DNA of 64,000 nucleotides from CALJTV01 sp036821185 (GTDB taxonomy: Bacteria > Chloroflexota > Dehalococcoidia > GIF9 > UBA5629), in NCBI GenBank assembly GCA_036821185.1, contig DAISKD010000002.1, positions 1 through 64,000 on the forward strand, given 5' to 3'. The notes below the pieces were generated by a model. It worked only from the letters and a program-made list of their open reading frames with translations. It did no database searches and was not told where the DNA came from. Below, piece after piece: positions 43,742 through 52,461 of this stretch. The translations under genes and the position numbers were made by a program. Numbering within the stretch: position 1 is the first letter of the stretch; each line of letters opens with the position of its first letter.

Positions 43742-44095
43742 TTATTCCACCATTTCTAACTGCACCAGGGGCGCCCCATCTCCCACTCTTCTCCCCAGCT
43801 TAGTAATCCTAGTATACCCTCCGGGGCGTTCCTTAAACCTGGGAGCTAGCTCGTCGAACAACTTTTCCACCAGCTTTTTATCGGTGATGAACGCTAGGGC
43901 GCGACGCCGAGAGGCGAGGCTCCCCTCCTTGCCCAAAGTGATCATCTTCTCCGCCAGACCTCGCACCTCTTTTGCCTTTGCCTCTGTGGTCACGATTTTC
44001 TCGTAGCGGATGAGGTCGGACACCAAGTTGCGGTACAAAGCCCACCGCTGCTCTGTGGTCCGACTGAATTTTCTACCATCCACTCTATGTCTCAT
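43742..44095 (-). CDS. rplQ: 50S ribosomal protein L17 (bL17)
   Basis: 117 residues starting MRHRVDGRKFSRTTEQR, the canonical N terminus. ATG 44095 is chosen over GTG 44113 because GAGG lies 5 nt upstream of it. The conserved RVGDGAPLVQLEMVE end is present. It lies 43 bp after rpoA. Confidence 0.97.
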   Translation of the reverse strand: MRHRVDGRKFSRTTEQRWALYRNLVSDLIRYEKIVTTEAKAKEVRGLAEKMITLGKEGSLASRRRALAFITDKKLVEKLFDELAPRFKERPGGYTRITKLGRRVGDGAPLVQLEMVE

Positions 44096-44138
44096 CTCTG
44101 CCTCGTTCTTCACCAGACTCGGGGGAATCTTCTTCCAC

Positions 44139-45107
44139 TTATACCGACTTCTTCTGGCGCCGTTTCTTTTCCTTAGGTTCCGTCACCATAGGGATGCCAA
44201 GTTTTTCCAGAGCTGCCTGTACCTCCTCCCTGGACTTCGTCCCGAAACCGGGTAGCGAGGTCAGTTTGTCAATCCCCTTCTCCAGCACCTGCCCTACGGT
44301 GGTGACGCCAGCCCTCCTCAGGCTGTTGTAGGTATGAGTGGAAAGTGGCAACTGGTCGAGGGGCATGAGATACTGCTCTGGAGGAATCACGCGTTGCCAG
44401 ACCACCTCTGCTCCCTCCTCCACGGCCGCCTTCACCAACTCGCGGAAGCAATTGAACTGCTCCACCAGTACGGCAGCGCTCTGGGTCAAAGCCTCGAGGG
44501 GAGACAATGTCCCATCCGTCCATATCTCCAGCGTCAGTTTCTCCAGAGTACTCCCCTCCCTGGCACTGCTGGGCTCGACGGAAAAAATTGCTCTCCGCAC
44601 CGGTGAGAAAATAGCGTCTATCGGGATGACACCGGCGGGCAAGTTATCACCGGACTTTGCCGGGATATATCCTCTGCCGACCTCGATGTTGAACTCAACA
44701 ATCAACTTAGCTTCGGCAGTATCCAGAGTGGCCAGATGGAGCTCGGGGTTGGCAATCTCAAACCCGGCAGGTGCTTGAATATCCCCGGCGCATACCTTCC
44801 CTTCGCCCTGCACCTCCAGCCTAGCCCTACCACTTCTCTGGACGGAGTGGCGAAAGCGCACTGCTTTAACGTTAAGCAGGAACTCGATTACGTCCTCTTT
44901 CACATGTGGTATAGTAGAGAACTCGTGCTGGACACCCTCTATCCAGACCCAGGTGACGGCCGCGCCGGGCAACGAACTTAACAGCACCCTGCGCAGGCTG
45001 TTCCCCAAGGTAATGCCGAAGCCTTTCTCCACCGGCTCAGCGACAAAACGTCCGTATGTCGCAGTGCTCTCCACACACTCTACTTTTGGCAATGCTAACT
45101 CTAGCAC
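44139..45107 (-). CDS. rpoA: RNA polymerase alpha subunit
   Basis: About 322 residues. The N-terminal assembly domain is recognisable (EPVEKGFGITLGNSLRRVLLSSLPGAAVT). The C-terminal domain binds UP elements and activators (LPLSTHTYNSLRRAGVTTVGQ...LPGFGTKSREEVQAALEKLG). I place the start at GTG 45107 (giving MLELALPKVECVES), 5 nt after GGAG. TTG 45140 inside rpsD would add an unconserved extension. Confidence 0.96.
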   Translation of the reverse strand: MLELALPKVECVESTATYGRFVAEPVEKGFGITLGNSLRRVLLSSLPGAAVTWVWIEGVQHEFSTIPHVKEDVIEFLLNVKAVRFRHSVQRSGRARLEVQGEGKVCAGDIQAPAGFEIANPELHLATLDTAEAKLIVEFNIEVGRGYIPAKSGDNLPAGVIPIDAIFSPVRRAIFSVEPSSAREGSTLEKLTLEIWTDGTLSPLEALTQSAAVLVEQFNCFRELVKAAVEEGAEVVWQRVIPPEQYLMPLDQLPLSTHTYNSLRRAGVTTVGQVLEKGIDKLTSLPGFGTKSREEVQAALEKLGIPMVTEPKEKKRRQKKSV

Positions 45108-45120
45108 AGCAGCTCCATAC

Positions 45121-45753
45121 CTAGCGTGAGTAGTACTCAACTATCGACTTTACATCAAACTTTGCTTGTATGTCCTCAGCGACCGGCAGGCTGACTACCT
45201 TACCGATGAGCTTTTGTTTGTCCAGCGACAACCAGGTGGGAATGACCACATCCCCAGCAGTCTGGGCCACCATCTTGTAATATTCGGTGTTCTTGCTGGA
45301 TTCACGCCAAGCAATGACATCGCCCGGTTTTACCAGGTAGGAAGGGATGTCAGCCCTGCGCCCATTCACCAGGATATGACCGTGACGCACGACCTGTCTT
45401 GCCTGCGCCCTAGAGCTGGCAAAACCGAGGCGGTAGACCACATTGTCAAGGCGTCTTTCCAGTAGTATAAGCAGGTTTTCACCGGTGACCCCCGGAAGCC
45501 TCTCAGCCTCGGCAAAGAACTTCCAAAACTGGCGCTCCAAAAGTCCATAAGTATACCGGGCTTTCTGCTTCTCCAGCAATTGTAGACCGCGCTCTGATTT
45601 CCTGGTACGCCGTTTCGCCGTTGCGTTGTAGCCCGGTGGAACGCTCCGACGTTCAAGAGCGCACTTGGAAGTATAGCACCTGTCACCTTTAAGCATCAGT
45701 TTGTCGCCAACACGACGACACAACCGACAGACGGCATCAGTATAGCGCGCCAT
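45121..45753 (-). CDS. rpsD: 30S ribosomal protein S4 (uS4), zinc-binding form
   Basis: 210 residues. The N terminus keeps the Cys4 zinc site (CRLCRR...DRCYTSKC), so this is the C+ paralogue. The S4 RNA-binding domain is intact (RLDNVVYRLGFASSRAQARQVVRHGHILVNG). In many bacteria S4 represses the alpha operon by binding its leader. It lies 2 bp after rpsK. Confidence 0.98.
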   Translation of the reverse strand: MARYTDAVCRLCRRVGDKLMLKGDRCYTSKCALERRSVPPGYNATAKRRTRKSERGLQLLEKQKARYTYGLLERQFWKFFAEAERLPGVTGENLLILLERRLDNVVYRLGFASSRAQARQVVRHGHILVNGRRADIPSYLVKPGDVIAWRESSKNTEYYKMVAQTAGDVVIPTWLSLDKQKLIGKVVSLPVAEDIQAKFDVKSIVEYYSR

Positions 45754-45755
45754 AT

Positions 45756-46148
45756 TTAGACTCGCCTCCTTTTACGAGGCCGGCAGCCATTGTGCGGTAC
45801 CGGCGTCACATCCTTGATCGCGGTTACCATAATTCCGGATGCCTGAATGGCACGGATCGCAGCCTCACGCCCGCTGCCAGGACCTTTCACCAGCACCTCC
45901 ACCTGCCTCAGACCGTGTTCTCTAGCTTTCTGGGCAGCTTGCTGTGCTGCCATTTGGGCTGCATATGGCGTGCCTTTCCTCGACCCCTTGAACCCCGCTG
46001 TGCCCGAGCTGCTCCAGGCGATGACATTCCCCTTAGCATCGGTCATGATCACGATAGTATTGTTGAATGTGGACTGGATGTAAGCCCTACCTTCGCCTAC
46101 TTGTTTTCGCTCTCGTCTTCTGCCACTGCTCCTAGCTTTTCCAGGCAT
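45756..46148 (-). CDS. rpsK: 30S ribosomal protein S11 (uS11)
   Basis: 130 residues, with AYIQSTFNNTIVIMTDAKGN at the N terminus and VTPVPHNGCRPRKRRRV at the C terminus, the conserved tail at the mRNA exit. Placed between rpsM and rpsD as usual. Confidence 0.98.
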   Translation of the reverse strand: MPGKARSSGRRRERKQVGEGRAYIQSTFNNTIVIMTDAKGNVIAWSSSGTAGFKGSRKGTPYAAQMAAQQAAQKAREHGLRQVEVLVKGPGSGREAAIRAIQASGIMVTAIKDVTPVPHNGCRPRKRRRV

Positions 46149-46162
46149 GATTATCTACTCCG

Positions 46163-46552
46163 TTACTTCTTTGCCAGACCACGCCTCTGTCCGCGGCCAG
46201 CCACCGTCTTTCGCGGCCCACGCTTGGTGCGGGCGTTGGTGCGCGTCCGCTGCCCGTGGACCGGCAAGCCGCGGCGATGTCTGATACCGCGATAGCAGCC
46301 GATCTCGATGAGCCTCTTGATATTAAGGTTGACCTCCTTGCGCAGCTCACCTTCGACTGTATACTCCCGGTCGATGATCTCGCGTATACGGGTTAGCTCC
46401 TGCTCCTTAAGGTCCTTTACCTTGGCATCGGGGTTTACCCCGGCTGTCTGAAGCACCTTGCGGCTCAGGGTAGGCCCTATACCATGAATGTACTGCAGCG
46501 AGATATAGACCTTCTTTTCGTTGGGTATGTCGACACCAGCGATTCGTGCCAT
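46163..46552 (-). CDS. rpsM: 30S ribosomal protein S13 (uS13)
   Basis: 129 residues starting MARIAGVDIPNEKKVYISL, with the helix-hairpin-helix and the basic C-terminal GQRTRTNARTKRGPRKTV that contacts tRNA. It follows rpmJ by 19 bp. Confidence 0.98.
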   Translation of the reverse strand: MARIAGVDIPNEKKVYISLQYIHGIGPTLSRKVLQTAGVNPDAKVKDLKEQELTRIREIIDREYTVEGELRKEVNLNIKRLIEIGCYRGIRHRRGLPVHGQRTRTNARTKRGPRKTVAGRGQRRGLAKK

Positions 46553-46571
46553 CTTTCACCTGCTCCTCTTT

Positions 46572-46685
46572 TTATCCCTGTCTTTGCTTATGCTTCGGGT
46601 TCTCACAAATGACACGTACCACTCCATGGCGCCGGATAATTTTGCACTTGGCACAGCGGCGTTTCACTGACGATCTTACTTTCAT
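46572..46685 (-). CDS. rpmJ: 50S ribosomal protein L36 (bL36), zinc-binding form
   Basis: A 37-codon gene read by hand from the minus strand: starts MKVRSSVKRRCAKCK and ends PKHKQRQG. The zinc ligands C11, C14, C27 and H32 are all present (C-X2-C-X12-C-X4-H), so this is the C+ type. It is the first gene after the internal promoter upstream and lies just before rpsM. Confidence 0.97.
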   Translation of the reverse strand: MKVRSSVKRRCAKCKIIRRHGVVRVICENPKHKQRQG

Positions 46686-46722
46686 GTCCAATCACCAATG
46701 TTCAATAGTCAAAAACTTTTAA

Positions 46723-46759
46723 ATAATATACTTTATTGCCAATCCTGTCAAAATGTCAA
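46723..46759 (-). promoter_or_regulatory. Internal promoter of the ribosomal supercluster (before rpmJ)
   Basis: On the minus strand TTGACA (46751-46746) and TATTAT (46728-46723) are spaced by 17 bp. A second TTGACA copy lies just upstream (46759-46754). The predicted start is about 30 nt before rpmJ, so rpmJ-rpsI can be transcribed independently of the upstream half. The segment is markedly A+T-rich compared with its surroundings. Confidence 0.6.
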
Positions 46760-46770
46760 TGGGAAAAGCC

Positions 46771-46989
46771 TCACTTCAACCTGTAGGTTATCCGCCCCCG
46801 CGACAGATCGTACGGGGAAAGCTCCACCAGCACCCTGTCCTGTGGTAGAATGCGGACATAGTATTTCCGCATCTTTCCCGAGACATGGGCTAAGACCACA
46901 TGTCCATTGGGTAGTTGCACCCGAAAGGTGGCATTCGGTAGCGACTCGATCACCACTCCTTCGACCTCTATGCTCTCTTTCTTAGGCAT
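46771..46989 (-). CDS. infA: Translation initiation factor IF-1
   Basis: 72 residues of an S1/OB fold: MPKKESIEVEGVVIESLPNA, then LAHVSGKMRKYYVRILPQD and the end of the fold at YDLSRGRITYRLK. It binds the 30S A site during initiation. ATG 46989 is taken as the start. It begins 10 bp after map. Confidence 0.97.
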   Translation of the reverse strand: MPKKESIEVEGVVIESLPNATFRVQLPNGHVVLAHVSGKMRKYYVRILPQDRVLVELSPYDLSRGRITYRLK

Positions 46990-46998
46990 ACAAAACAA

Positions 46999-47751
46999 TT
47001 ATACCAGAGTGAGTATTTCCGCCTCATCATCTGTGATTACAATGGTGTGCTCAAAATGGGCCGCCAGACTTCCGTCAGCGGTAAGCACCGTCCACCGGTT
47101 AGGGGCGACCCTCGTTCGCCAGTCGCCAGCGGTAACCATCGGCTCCACCGCCAGCGTCATCCCTCTTTGAAGCAGAGGCCCCCCTCCTGGCGAGCCGAAA
47201 TTGGGCACCAGCGGGTCTTCATGCAGGTCCCTGCCTATTCCATGTCCAGAATACTCGCGCACCACCGAAAACCCTTTCCCCTCAACATAGCTCTGGATCG
47301 CTGCTGATATATCTCCCACATAGCCACCGCAGCGCGCCGCCTTTATCCCCATCATCAGGGCGGTCCTAGTCACATTTATCAGCTCTTCTGCCTGCGCGCT
47401 CAGCCTGCCAACGCCCACAGTGATAGCAGCATCACCGTGTAAACCGTTGACTACGGCACCGAAATCTAACGACACTACATCACCTTCTTTAAGCTCCCGC
47501 TCACCGGGTATACCGTGCACAATCTCGTCATTCACCGAGACGCAAAGATGTGCCGGAAACCCCCGGTAACCTTTGAATGAAGCTCTAGCGCCGTATCTCT
47601 TTACTTCTCTCATAGCTACCATATCAAGATGGCGTGTGGTCACCCCAGGTCTTATCTCTTCCTTCAGCCTCTCCAGCACCACAGCCACTATCCTGCCGGC
47701 CTGACGCATAAAGGCTATCTCCTGTGGCGACTTGATAATTATCACGGTCAC
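46999..47751 (-). CDS. map: Methionine aminopeptidase, type I
   Basis: 250 residues. The dinuclear metal site residues are visible in LDFGAVVNGLHGDAAIT (both aspartates), GHGIGRDLHEDP (histidine), and the glutamates in AVEPM and FEHTIVIT. It removes initiator methionine from nascent proteins. It keeps the adk-map-infA order common in Gram-positive-type spc operons. Confidence 0.97.
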   Translation of the reverse strand: MTVIIIKSPQEIAFMRQAGRIVAVVLERLKEEIRPGVTTRHLDMVAMREVKRYGARASFKGYRGFPAHLCVSVNDEIVHGIPGERELKEGDVVSLDFGAVVNGLHGDAAITVGVGRLSAQAEELINVTRTALMMGIKAARCGGYVGDISAAIQSYVEGKGFSVVREYSGHGIGRDLHEDPLVPNFGSPGGGPLLQRGMTLAVEPMVTAGDWRTRVAPNRWTVLTADGSLAAHFEHTIVITDDEAEILTLV

Positions 47752-47761
47752 CCATGTTCCG

Positions 47762-48409
47762 CTACTTTTTGTCTACAGAACTGACTATCGCTTCAGCCAC
47801 GTCCTCAATGCCACGCTGACCATTTACCCGTACCAGCTTGCCCTGGGCCTGATAATAGTCCAGAAGCGGCACTGTCTGGTCAAAATAGACCCTGAGGCGT
47901 TCCTTCACCGTCTCCACTCTGTCATCAGGACGCTGGTACAGTTCACCGCCACACCTGTCGCATACCACCGCTACCTTCGGCGGAGAGGTGACCTCGTGGT
48001 ATGGTGCCTGGCATTTACGGCACACCCACCGTCCTCCTAAACGTTTCAGCAGCTCCGCTTCTGACACTTCAATGTACACCACCCTGTCTATGGCTTTGCC
48101 CCGTGCGGCCAGCATCCTGTCTAGTGCCTCAGCCTGAGCAAGGGTGCGCGGAAAACCGTCAAAAATGCAGCCCTCCCGGCAGTCCTGCGCATCAAGGCGC
48201 TTCGACACCAGTTCTATGGTTACCTCATCGGGCACCAGCTCCCCTTTTTCCATATATCCCTTGACCTTTTTCCCCAGCTCTGTGCCCTTCTCCACCGCCT
48301 CACGGAACAGGTCACCAGAAGCTATATGGGCTAAGGACAGTCTCTTGGAAACAATAGCTGCCTGAGTCCCTTTGCCAGCTCCAGGTGCACCAAGAAAGAC
48401 GAGATACAT
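47762..48409 (-). CDS. adk: Adenylate kinase, zinc-LID form
   Basis: 215 residues. The P-loop is GAPGAGKGTQA at residues 7-17, and the NMP-binding region contains SGDLFREAVEKGTELG. The LID carries four cysteines (CRKCQAPYH...CDRCGG), a structural zinc site typical of Gram-positive and thermophilic enzymes. It balances ATP, ADP and AMP. It lies 8 bp after secY. Confidence 0.97.
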   Translation of the reverse strand: MYLVFLGAPGAGKGTQAAIVSKRLSLAHIASGDLFREAVEKGTELGKKVKGYMEKGELVPDEVTIELVSKRLDAQDCREGCIFDGFPRTLAQAEALDRMLAARGKAIDRVVYIEVSEAELLKRLGGRWVCRKCQAPYHEVTSPPKVAVVCDRCGGELYQRPDDRVETVKERLRVYFDQTVPLLDYYQAQGKLVRVNGQRGIEDVAEAIVSSVDKK

Positions 48410-48417
48410 CTGACAAG

Positions 48418-49734
48418 CTACCTCAGGAAACCCTCATAGCGGCGCATAGTCAGCTGGGCTTCGATCTGCTTCATTGTGTCTAGGGCAACACCGACAACTA
48501 TTAGTAAGCCCGTGCTCGATATAGTCAGCACCGCTACATCAGTTATGCTACGGATGAAAAAGGGCAACACCGCCACCGTGGCGAGGAACAGCGCACCACC
48601 CCAGGTTATCCTGGTTATCACCCCGTTAAGATATTCTGTGGTGGGCTTCCCCGGACGCACTCCAGGAATAAAACCACCCTGGCGTTGCAATGTCCGCGCC
48701 AGGTCCATCTGCTCGAATATGACCATGGTATAGAAAAAGGCGAATGCTACCACCATCAGGAAATAGAGCGCCCAATAAAACAATCCCCGGGGGAGGGGAG
48801 CGTCGGGGTTAAACCAGTCCATGATAGCGTTGGCAAAGTTCGGCTCCTGCCCCATTGGGCTGGCGAAATAGCTGGCAATGGTGCCGGGAAAGATCATCAG
48901 CGAGATGGCAAAGATGAGCGGTATCATACCGGCAGAGTTCACCTTGAGCGGAATATGCGTGGAGCCGGTCTGGCGGTACATCCGGGCGCCGCGAAATGTC
49001 GTCCGGGCATACTGGACAGGAATGCGACGGTGTGCCTCGGTGAACATGACTATAAAGGCTATGGTAACCAGTCCCAGAAGGGTAAAAGCGATAAGCCCCG
49101 TAATGTTCTCCCTCACGATAAGGCCGCGCCCGATCATCTCAGGGAGTTGGGCAACGATGCCGCCGAAAATGATTATGGAGACTCCGTTGCCGACGCCCCG
49201 CTCTGTGATTAGCCCCCCCAACCAGACAAGGAATATGGTGCCAGCGGTCAGCGAAAGTACCATGGCAAATGTTGGGAATGCTGCCGCCGTGCTCACCACC
49301 CCCTGACTCCGCAGCAGGTTTATCTGGGCATAGCCCTGCAAAGCAGCCAGGGGCACCGTCAGCCAGTGTGTGATCTGGCTGATCCTCCGCCTGCCAGCCT
49401 CACCCTCCTGCGAAAGCGCCCTCAGTGCCGGTATAACCGGTACCAGCAGCTGCATCACGATGGAAGCGGTTATGTAGGGGTAGACCCCCATCGCTGCTAC
49501 GCTGAAGTTGCGCATGGCCCCACCGGTGAACAGGTCGAGCATGCCCAATAGCTGGTTCCGCTCAAAGAGGTCGCGCATCGCCACCACATCCAGACCTGGC
49601 ATGGGGATATGGGCGATGAACCGGAAGACCACCAGCATGGCAAAAGTAAACACCAGTCGACGCCTCAAGTCAGGCAACGAAAAGGCGTCAATCATTGCCT
49701 GAATAAGACGGGGCCTTCCTGATACCTGCTGCAT
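48418..49734 (-). CDS. secY: Protein translocase subunit SecY
   Basis: A 438-residue membrane protein with ten hydrophobic helices. It has the plug/TM2 region GGAMRNFSVAAMGVYPYITASI, the cytoplasmic GNGVSIIIFGGI and the C5-loop RRIPVQYARTTFRGARM. It forms the Sec channel for export and membrane insertion. SecE and SecG are not in this window. The start is 2 bp after rplO. Confidence 0.98.
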   Translation of the reverse strand: MQQVSGRPRLIQAMIDAFSLPDLRRRLVFTFAMLVVFRFIAHIPMPGLDVVAMRDLFERNQLLGMLDLFTGGAMRNFSVAAMGVYPYITASIVMQLLVPVIPALRALSQEGEAGRRRISQITHWLTVPLAALQGYAQINLLRSQGVVSTAAAFPTFAMVLSLTAGTIFLVWLGGLITERGVGNGVSIIIFGGIVAQLPEMIGRGLIVRENITGLIAFTLLGLVTIAFIVMFTEAHRRIPVQYARTTFRGARMYRQTGSTHIPLKVNSAGMIPLIFAISLMIFPGTIASYFASPMGQEPNFANAIMDWFNPDAPLPRGLFYWALYFLMVVAFAFFYTMVIFEQMDLARTLQRQGGFIPGVRPGKPTTEYLNGVITRITWGGALFLATVAVLPFFIRSITDVAVLTISSTGLLIVVGVALDTMKQIEAQLTMRRYEGFLR

Positions 49735-49736
49735 GG

Positions 49737-50180
49737 CTAAATGCGCTCCACCCTCCCCCCAACAGCCAGTATCTTCTTCTCGGCAGAAGCGGAGAATTCG
49801 TTGGCTTTCACCACCAGCGGGCAGTTGATGTCCCCATCCCCCAAGACTTTGATCGGTCGTCCTTTACTCTTGACTAGACCGGCATCAAAGAGAACCTGGG
49901 GGGTGACCTCAGTGTTAGGCGGAAAAGCTTTCAACTGCCCCACATTGACGATTTGGTACTCAGTCTTGAAGATGTTAGTAAAGCCACGCTTGTGCGGCAA
50001 ACGTTTAACCAGCGGCAGCTGCCCACCTTCAAATCCGGGACGCACCCCACCGCCGGAACGCGACTTTTGCCCCTTGCAGCCGCGTCCCGAATAACTACCA
50101 TGACCGCTGCCATCGCCACAGCCAACCCGTTTTCTTTTGCGCCTAGCTCCCGCAGGAGGTTTCAGTTCATGCTGCTCCAT
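49737..50180 (-). CDS. rplO: 50S ribosomal protein L15 (uL15)
   Basis: 147 residues. The N terminus KRKRVGCGDGSGHGSYSGRGCKGQKSR-like glycine/arginine extension and GFEGGQLPLVKRLPHKRGF are characteristic. It overlaps rpmD by 14 bp. Confidence 0.97.
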   Translation of the reverse strand: MEQHELKPPAGARRKRKRVGCGDGSGHGSYSGRGCKGQKSRSGGGVRPGFEGGQLPLVKRLPHKRGFTNIFKTEYQIVNVGQLKAFPPNTEVTPQVLFDAGLVKSKGRPIKVLGDGDINCPLVVKANEFSASAEKKILAVGGRVERI

Positions 50181-50361
50181 CTTCGATCACTTCCATTCTG
50201 ACCAGATGCTTGACTTTGGCTACCATACCTCTTATGGCAGGCGAGTCCTCATGCTCCACCGTTTGTTGAAGACGGCGGAACCCTAAGGCCTTAAGTGTCC
50301 GCCTCTGGTCTTTTTCATAACCGATATCACTTTTGACCCAGGTGATCCGCAGTCTAGCCAC
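50167..50361 (-). CDS. rpmD: 50S ribosomal protein L30 (uL30)
   Basis: 64 residues: LRITWVKSDIGYEKDQRRTLKALGFRRL is the L30 fold, ending KHLVRMEVIE. It overlaps both rpsE and rplO, so the three are translated in a coupled manner. Confidence 0.96.
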   Translation of the reverse strand: MARLRITWVKSDIGYEKDQRRTLKALGFRRLQQTVEHEDSPAIRGMVAKVKHLVRMEVIEDGAA

Positions 50362-50896
50362 CTGACTTCTCTCCCTTGGTCGCAGTTTCTCCCTTGCGCT
50401 GGGAAAGGACCTCCTCGGGGTTTCTTAAGGTCGCCAGGGCTATGAGAGTGGCCCTGACCACATTTATGGGATTGGAACAACCCAACGACTTACTTAAGAC
50501 GTCCTTTATACCCGCGGCCTCCAGCACCGCTCGGACACCACCACCAGCAATAACGCCTGTACCGGGTACCGCAGGTTTCAGCAATATCTCCGCCGCCCCG
50601 TACTTGGATCGAATCTCGTGTGGTATTGTGGTGCCTGACATGGCCACCTTGAACAGATCTTTCTTGGCAGTAGCACCCGCTTTACGTACCGCTTCCGGAA
50701 CCTCTCTAGCCTTACCGATACCAGCACCCACATGCCCCTTTCCATCTCCGACCACCACCAGAGCACGAAAACGAAGCCTTTTGCCGCCCTTCACCACCTT
50801 GGTCACACGGTTCAGTGCCACCAGTCTTTCTTCCAGCTCCAGCTCAGCAGGGTCAACTTTTGCCTTGTTCTTGGGCATTTTGGTCACCGCTTTCAT
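50354..50896 (-). CDS. rpsE: 30S ribosomal protein S5 (uS5)
   Basis: About 180 residues. It has the N-terminal double-stranded RNA-binding fold (LVALNRVTKVVKGGKRLRF) and GDGKGHVGAGIGKAREVPEAV. ATG 50896 is chosen because GAGG lies 9 nt upstream and because a longer reading would run into rplR. Confidence 0.96.
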   Translation of the reverse strand: MKAVTKMPKNKAKVDPAELELEERLVALNRVTKVVKGGKRLRFRALVVVGDGKGHVGAGIGKAREVPEAVRKAGATAKKDLFKVAMSGTTIPHEIRSKYGAAEILLKPAVPGTGVIAGGGVRAVLEAAGIKDVLSKSLGCSNPINVVRATLIALATLRNPEEVLSQRKGETATKGEKSGG

Positions 50897-50907
50897 AAAC
50901 ACAAACC

Positions 50908-51273
50908 TCAAAAATCCAGTCCGGCCTTCCTCGCCGCTTCTGCCAAAGCCTTTACTCTCCCGTGATACTTGCAACCGCCGCGGTCGAAGACGACCTGTTT
51001 TATGCCTTTGCTCAAAGCCCTCTGGGCTACCAGTGTGCCCACCACTTCAGCCACCTCGACCTTTTTCTTCCCATCTGCCCTGCCCCTTATCTCCGGCTCA
51101 AGGCTGCTGGCTATTGCCAGGGTATGTCCTCTGGAGTCGTCGATAACCTGAGCATAGATATGGTTCAAACTCCGGAAAACGCACAGCCTTGGCCTAGCAG
51201 GCGTGCCCACCACCTTCTTTCGGATGCGAACATGACGCCTCTTTCGCGCCAATCTAACATCTACTTTAGCCAT
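50908..51273 (-). CDS. rplR: 50S ribosomal protein L18 (uL18)
   Basis: 121 residues, starting with the basic 5S-rRNA-binding tail RLARKRRHVRIRKKV and ending in VVFDRGGCKYHGRVKALAEAARKAGL. Normal length and position between rplF and rpsE. Confidence 0.97.
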   Translation of the reverse strand: MAKVDVRLARKRRHVRIRKKVVGTPARPRLCVFRSLNHIYAQVIDDSRGHTLAIASSLEPEIRGRADGKKKVEVAEVVGTLVAQRALSKGIKQVVFDRGGCKYHGRVKALAEAARKAGLDF

Positions 51274-51282
51274 CTCATCTCC

Positions 51283-51834
51283 TTAGCCTTTGGCTGACGC
51301 CTTTCCGGCCTTACCTGGCTTGAGCCGAATTTTCTCACCCGCATACCTGATACCCTTTCCCTTATAGGAATCGGGGGGCCTTATAGCCTTGATTTCAGCT
51401 GCAGTCCTCCCCACCAGTTCTTTATCAATGCCGATGACACGGACACGGTTCGCTCCCTCGACCACAATATCTATCCCCGGCGGCGGTGTAAATTCCACCG
51501 GGTGACTGAAACCGACCTGCAAGGACAGCGCATTTCCAACCTTCTGTGCCCTGTACCCCACACCACTTAGCTCCAGGACTTTCTCAAAGCCCTTGGTCAC
51601 ACCCTCTACCATATTAGCCAGCAGCGACCGCGTCAACCCGTGCAAAGCACGGTGGTTCCTGTTGCCTGTTGGCCTGGTCACCTCCAGCTTACCGTCCTCT
51701 AAAGCGATAGAGATGTCCGGATGAAAGGCGCGCGTAAGCTTTCCTTTAGCACCCTCTACCGTTACCTCATTCCCTTTTATGGTCACCTTGACACCCTGAG
51801 GAACGTGGATCGGCATCCTACCTATGCGCGACAT
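51283..51834 (-). CDS. rplF: 50S ribosomal protein L6 (uL6)
   Basis: 183 residues: MSRIGRMPIHVPQGVKVTI at the start and the C-terminal RPPDSYKGKGIRYAGEKIRLKPGKAGK, the L6 signature that contacts 23S helix 97 and the factor-binding site. Confidence 0.98.
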   Translation of the reverse strand: MSRIGRMPIHVPQGVKVTIKGNEVTVEGAKGKLTRAFHPDISIALEDGKLEVTRPTGNRNHRALHGLTRSLLANMVEGVTKGFEKVLELSGVGYRAQKVGNALSLQVGFSHPVEFTPPPGIDIVVEGANRVRVIGIDKELVGRTAAEIKAIRPPDSYKGKGIRYAGEKIRLKPGKAGKASAKG

Positions 51835-51852
51835 AATAGCTCTCCACAGAAC

Positions 51853-52245
51853 TTACCATACGTAACACAGTAGCTCTCCACCCAGCTTTCGCTGCCAGGC
51901 TTGCTGTCCAGTCATCAATCCTTTCGACGTGGACAGGATAGCTATGCCCAGCCCGCCGTAAACGCGGGGTATCTCACCGCGCCCCACATATACCCTGAGA
52001 CCTGGTTTACTCACCCGCTCCAGCCCCCTCACCGCCGGCTGTCCATCTATATATTTCAGAGTTATCTTTATCATCCTCTGCGGTCTGCCCCTGAGGAGAG
52101 TATAATCCGAAATAAAGCCTTCCTCCTTAAGAATCTTGGCTATAGCTAGCTTCATCTTTGAGACCGGGACAAGGACGCTATCATGCCTCACCATCACGGC
52201 GTTTCGGATCCGAGTCAGCATATCAGCAATAGGGTCAGTGACCAT
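51853..52245 (-). CDS. rpsH: 30S ribosomal protein S8 (uS8)
   Basis: 130 residues: DPIADMLTRIRNAVMVRHDSV at the start, and GLGIAILSTSKGLMTGQQA near the end. In enteric bacteria S8 represses the spc operon; whether it does so here cannot be seen from sequence. Confidence 0.98.
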   Translation of the reverse strand: MVTDPIADMLTRIRNAVMVRHDSVLVPVSKMKLAIAKILKEEGFISDYTLLRGRPQRMIKITLKYIDGQPAVRGLERVSKPGLRVYVGRGEIPRVYGGLGIAILSTSKGLMTGQQAWQRKLGGELLCYVW

Positions 52246-52263
52246 AAATAACAGTCCTCCGTG

Positions 52264-52449
52264 TCACCAGCTCGACTTTCTCACCCCCGGGATCTCCCCC
52301 TTTAAGGCAAGCTGCCGAAAGCAGATACGGCACAGCCCAAACTGCCGGATAAAGGCACGAGGCCTACCGCACAACCGGCAGCGGTTGCGGTGCTGCACCT
52401 TATACTTCGGCGGTCGCATAGATTTAAGAACTTTAGATAGTTTCGCCAT
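52264..52449 (-). CDS. rpsN: 30S ribosomal protein S14 (uS14), type Z
   Basis: 61 residues, the short zinc-binding form, with CRLCGRPRAFIRQFGLCRICFR providing two CxxC pairs. It lacks the insertion of the long C- form. Confidence 0.98.
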   Translation of the reverse strand: MAKLSKVLKSMRPPKYKVQHRNRCRLCGRPRAFIRQFGLCRICFRQLALKGEIPGVRKSSW

Positions 52450-52461
52450 ATCTCAGTAACC

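Noticed and set aside
45108..45140. TTG 45140 as rpoA start
   Set aside because: It lies inside rpsD, has no SD and adds residues not found in RpoA; GTG 45107 has GGAG at 5 nt.
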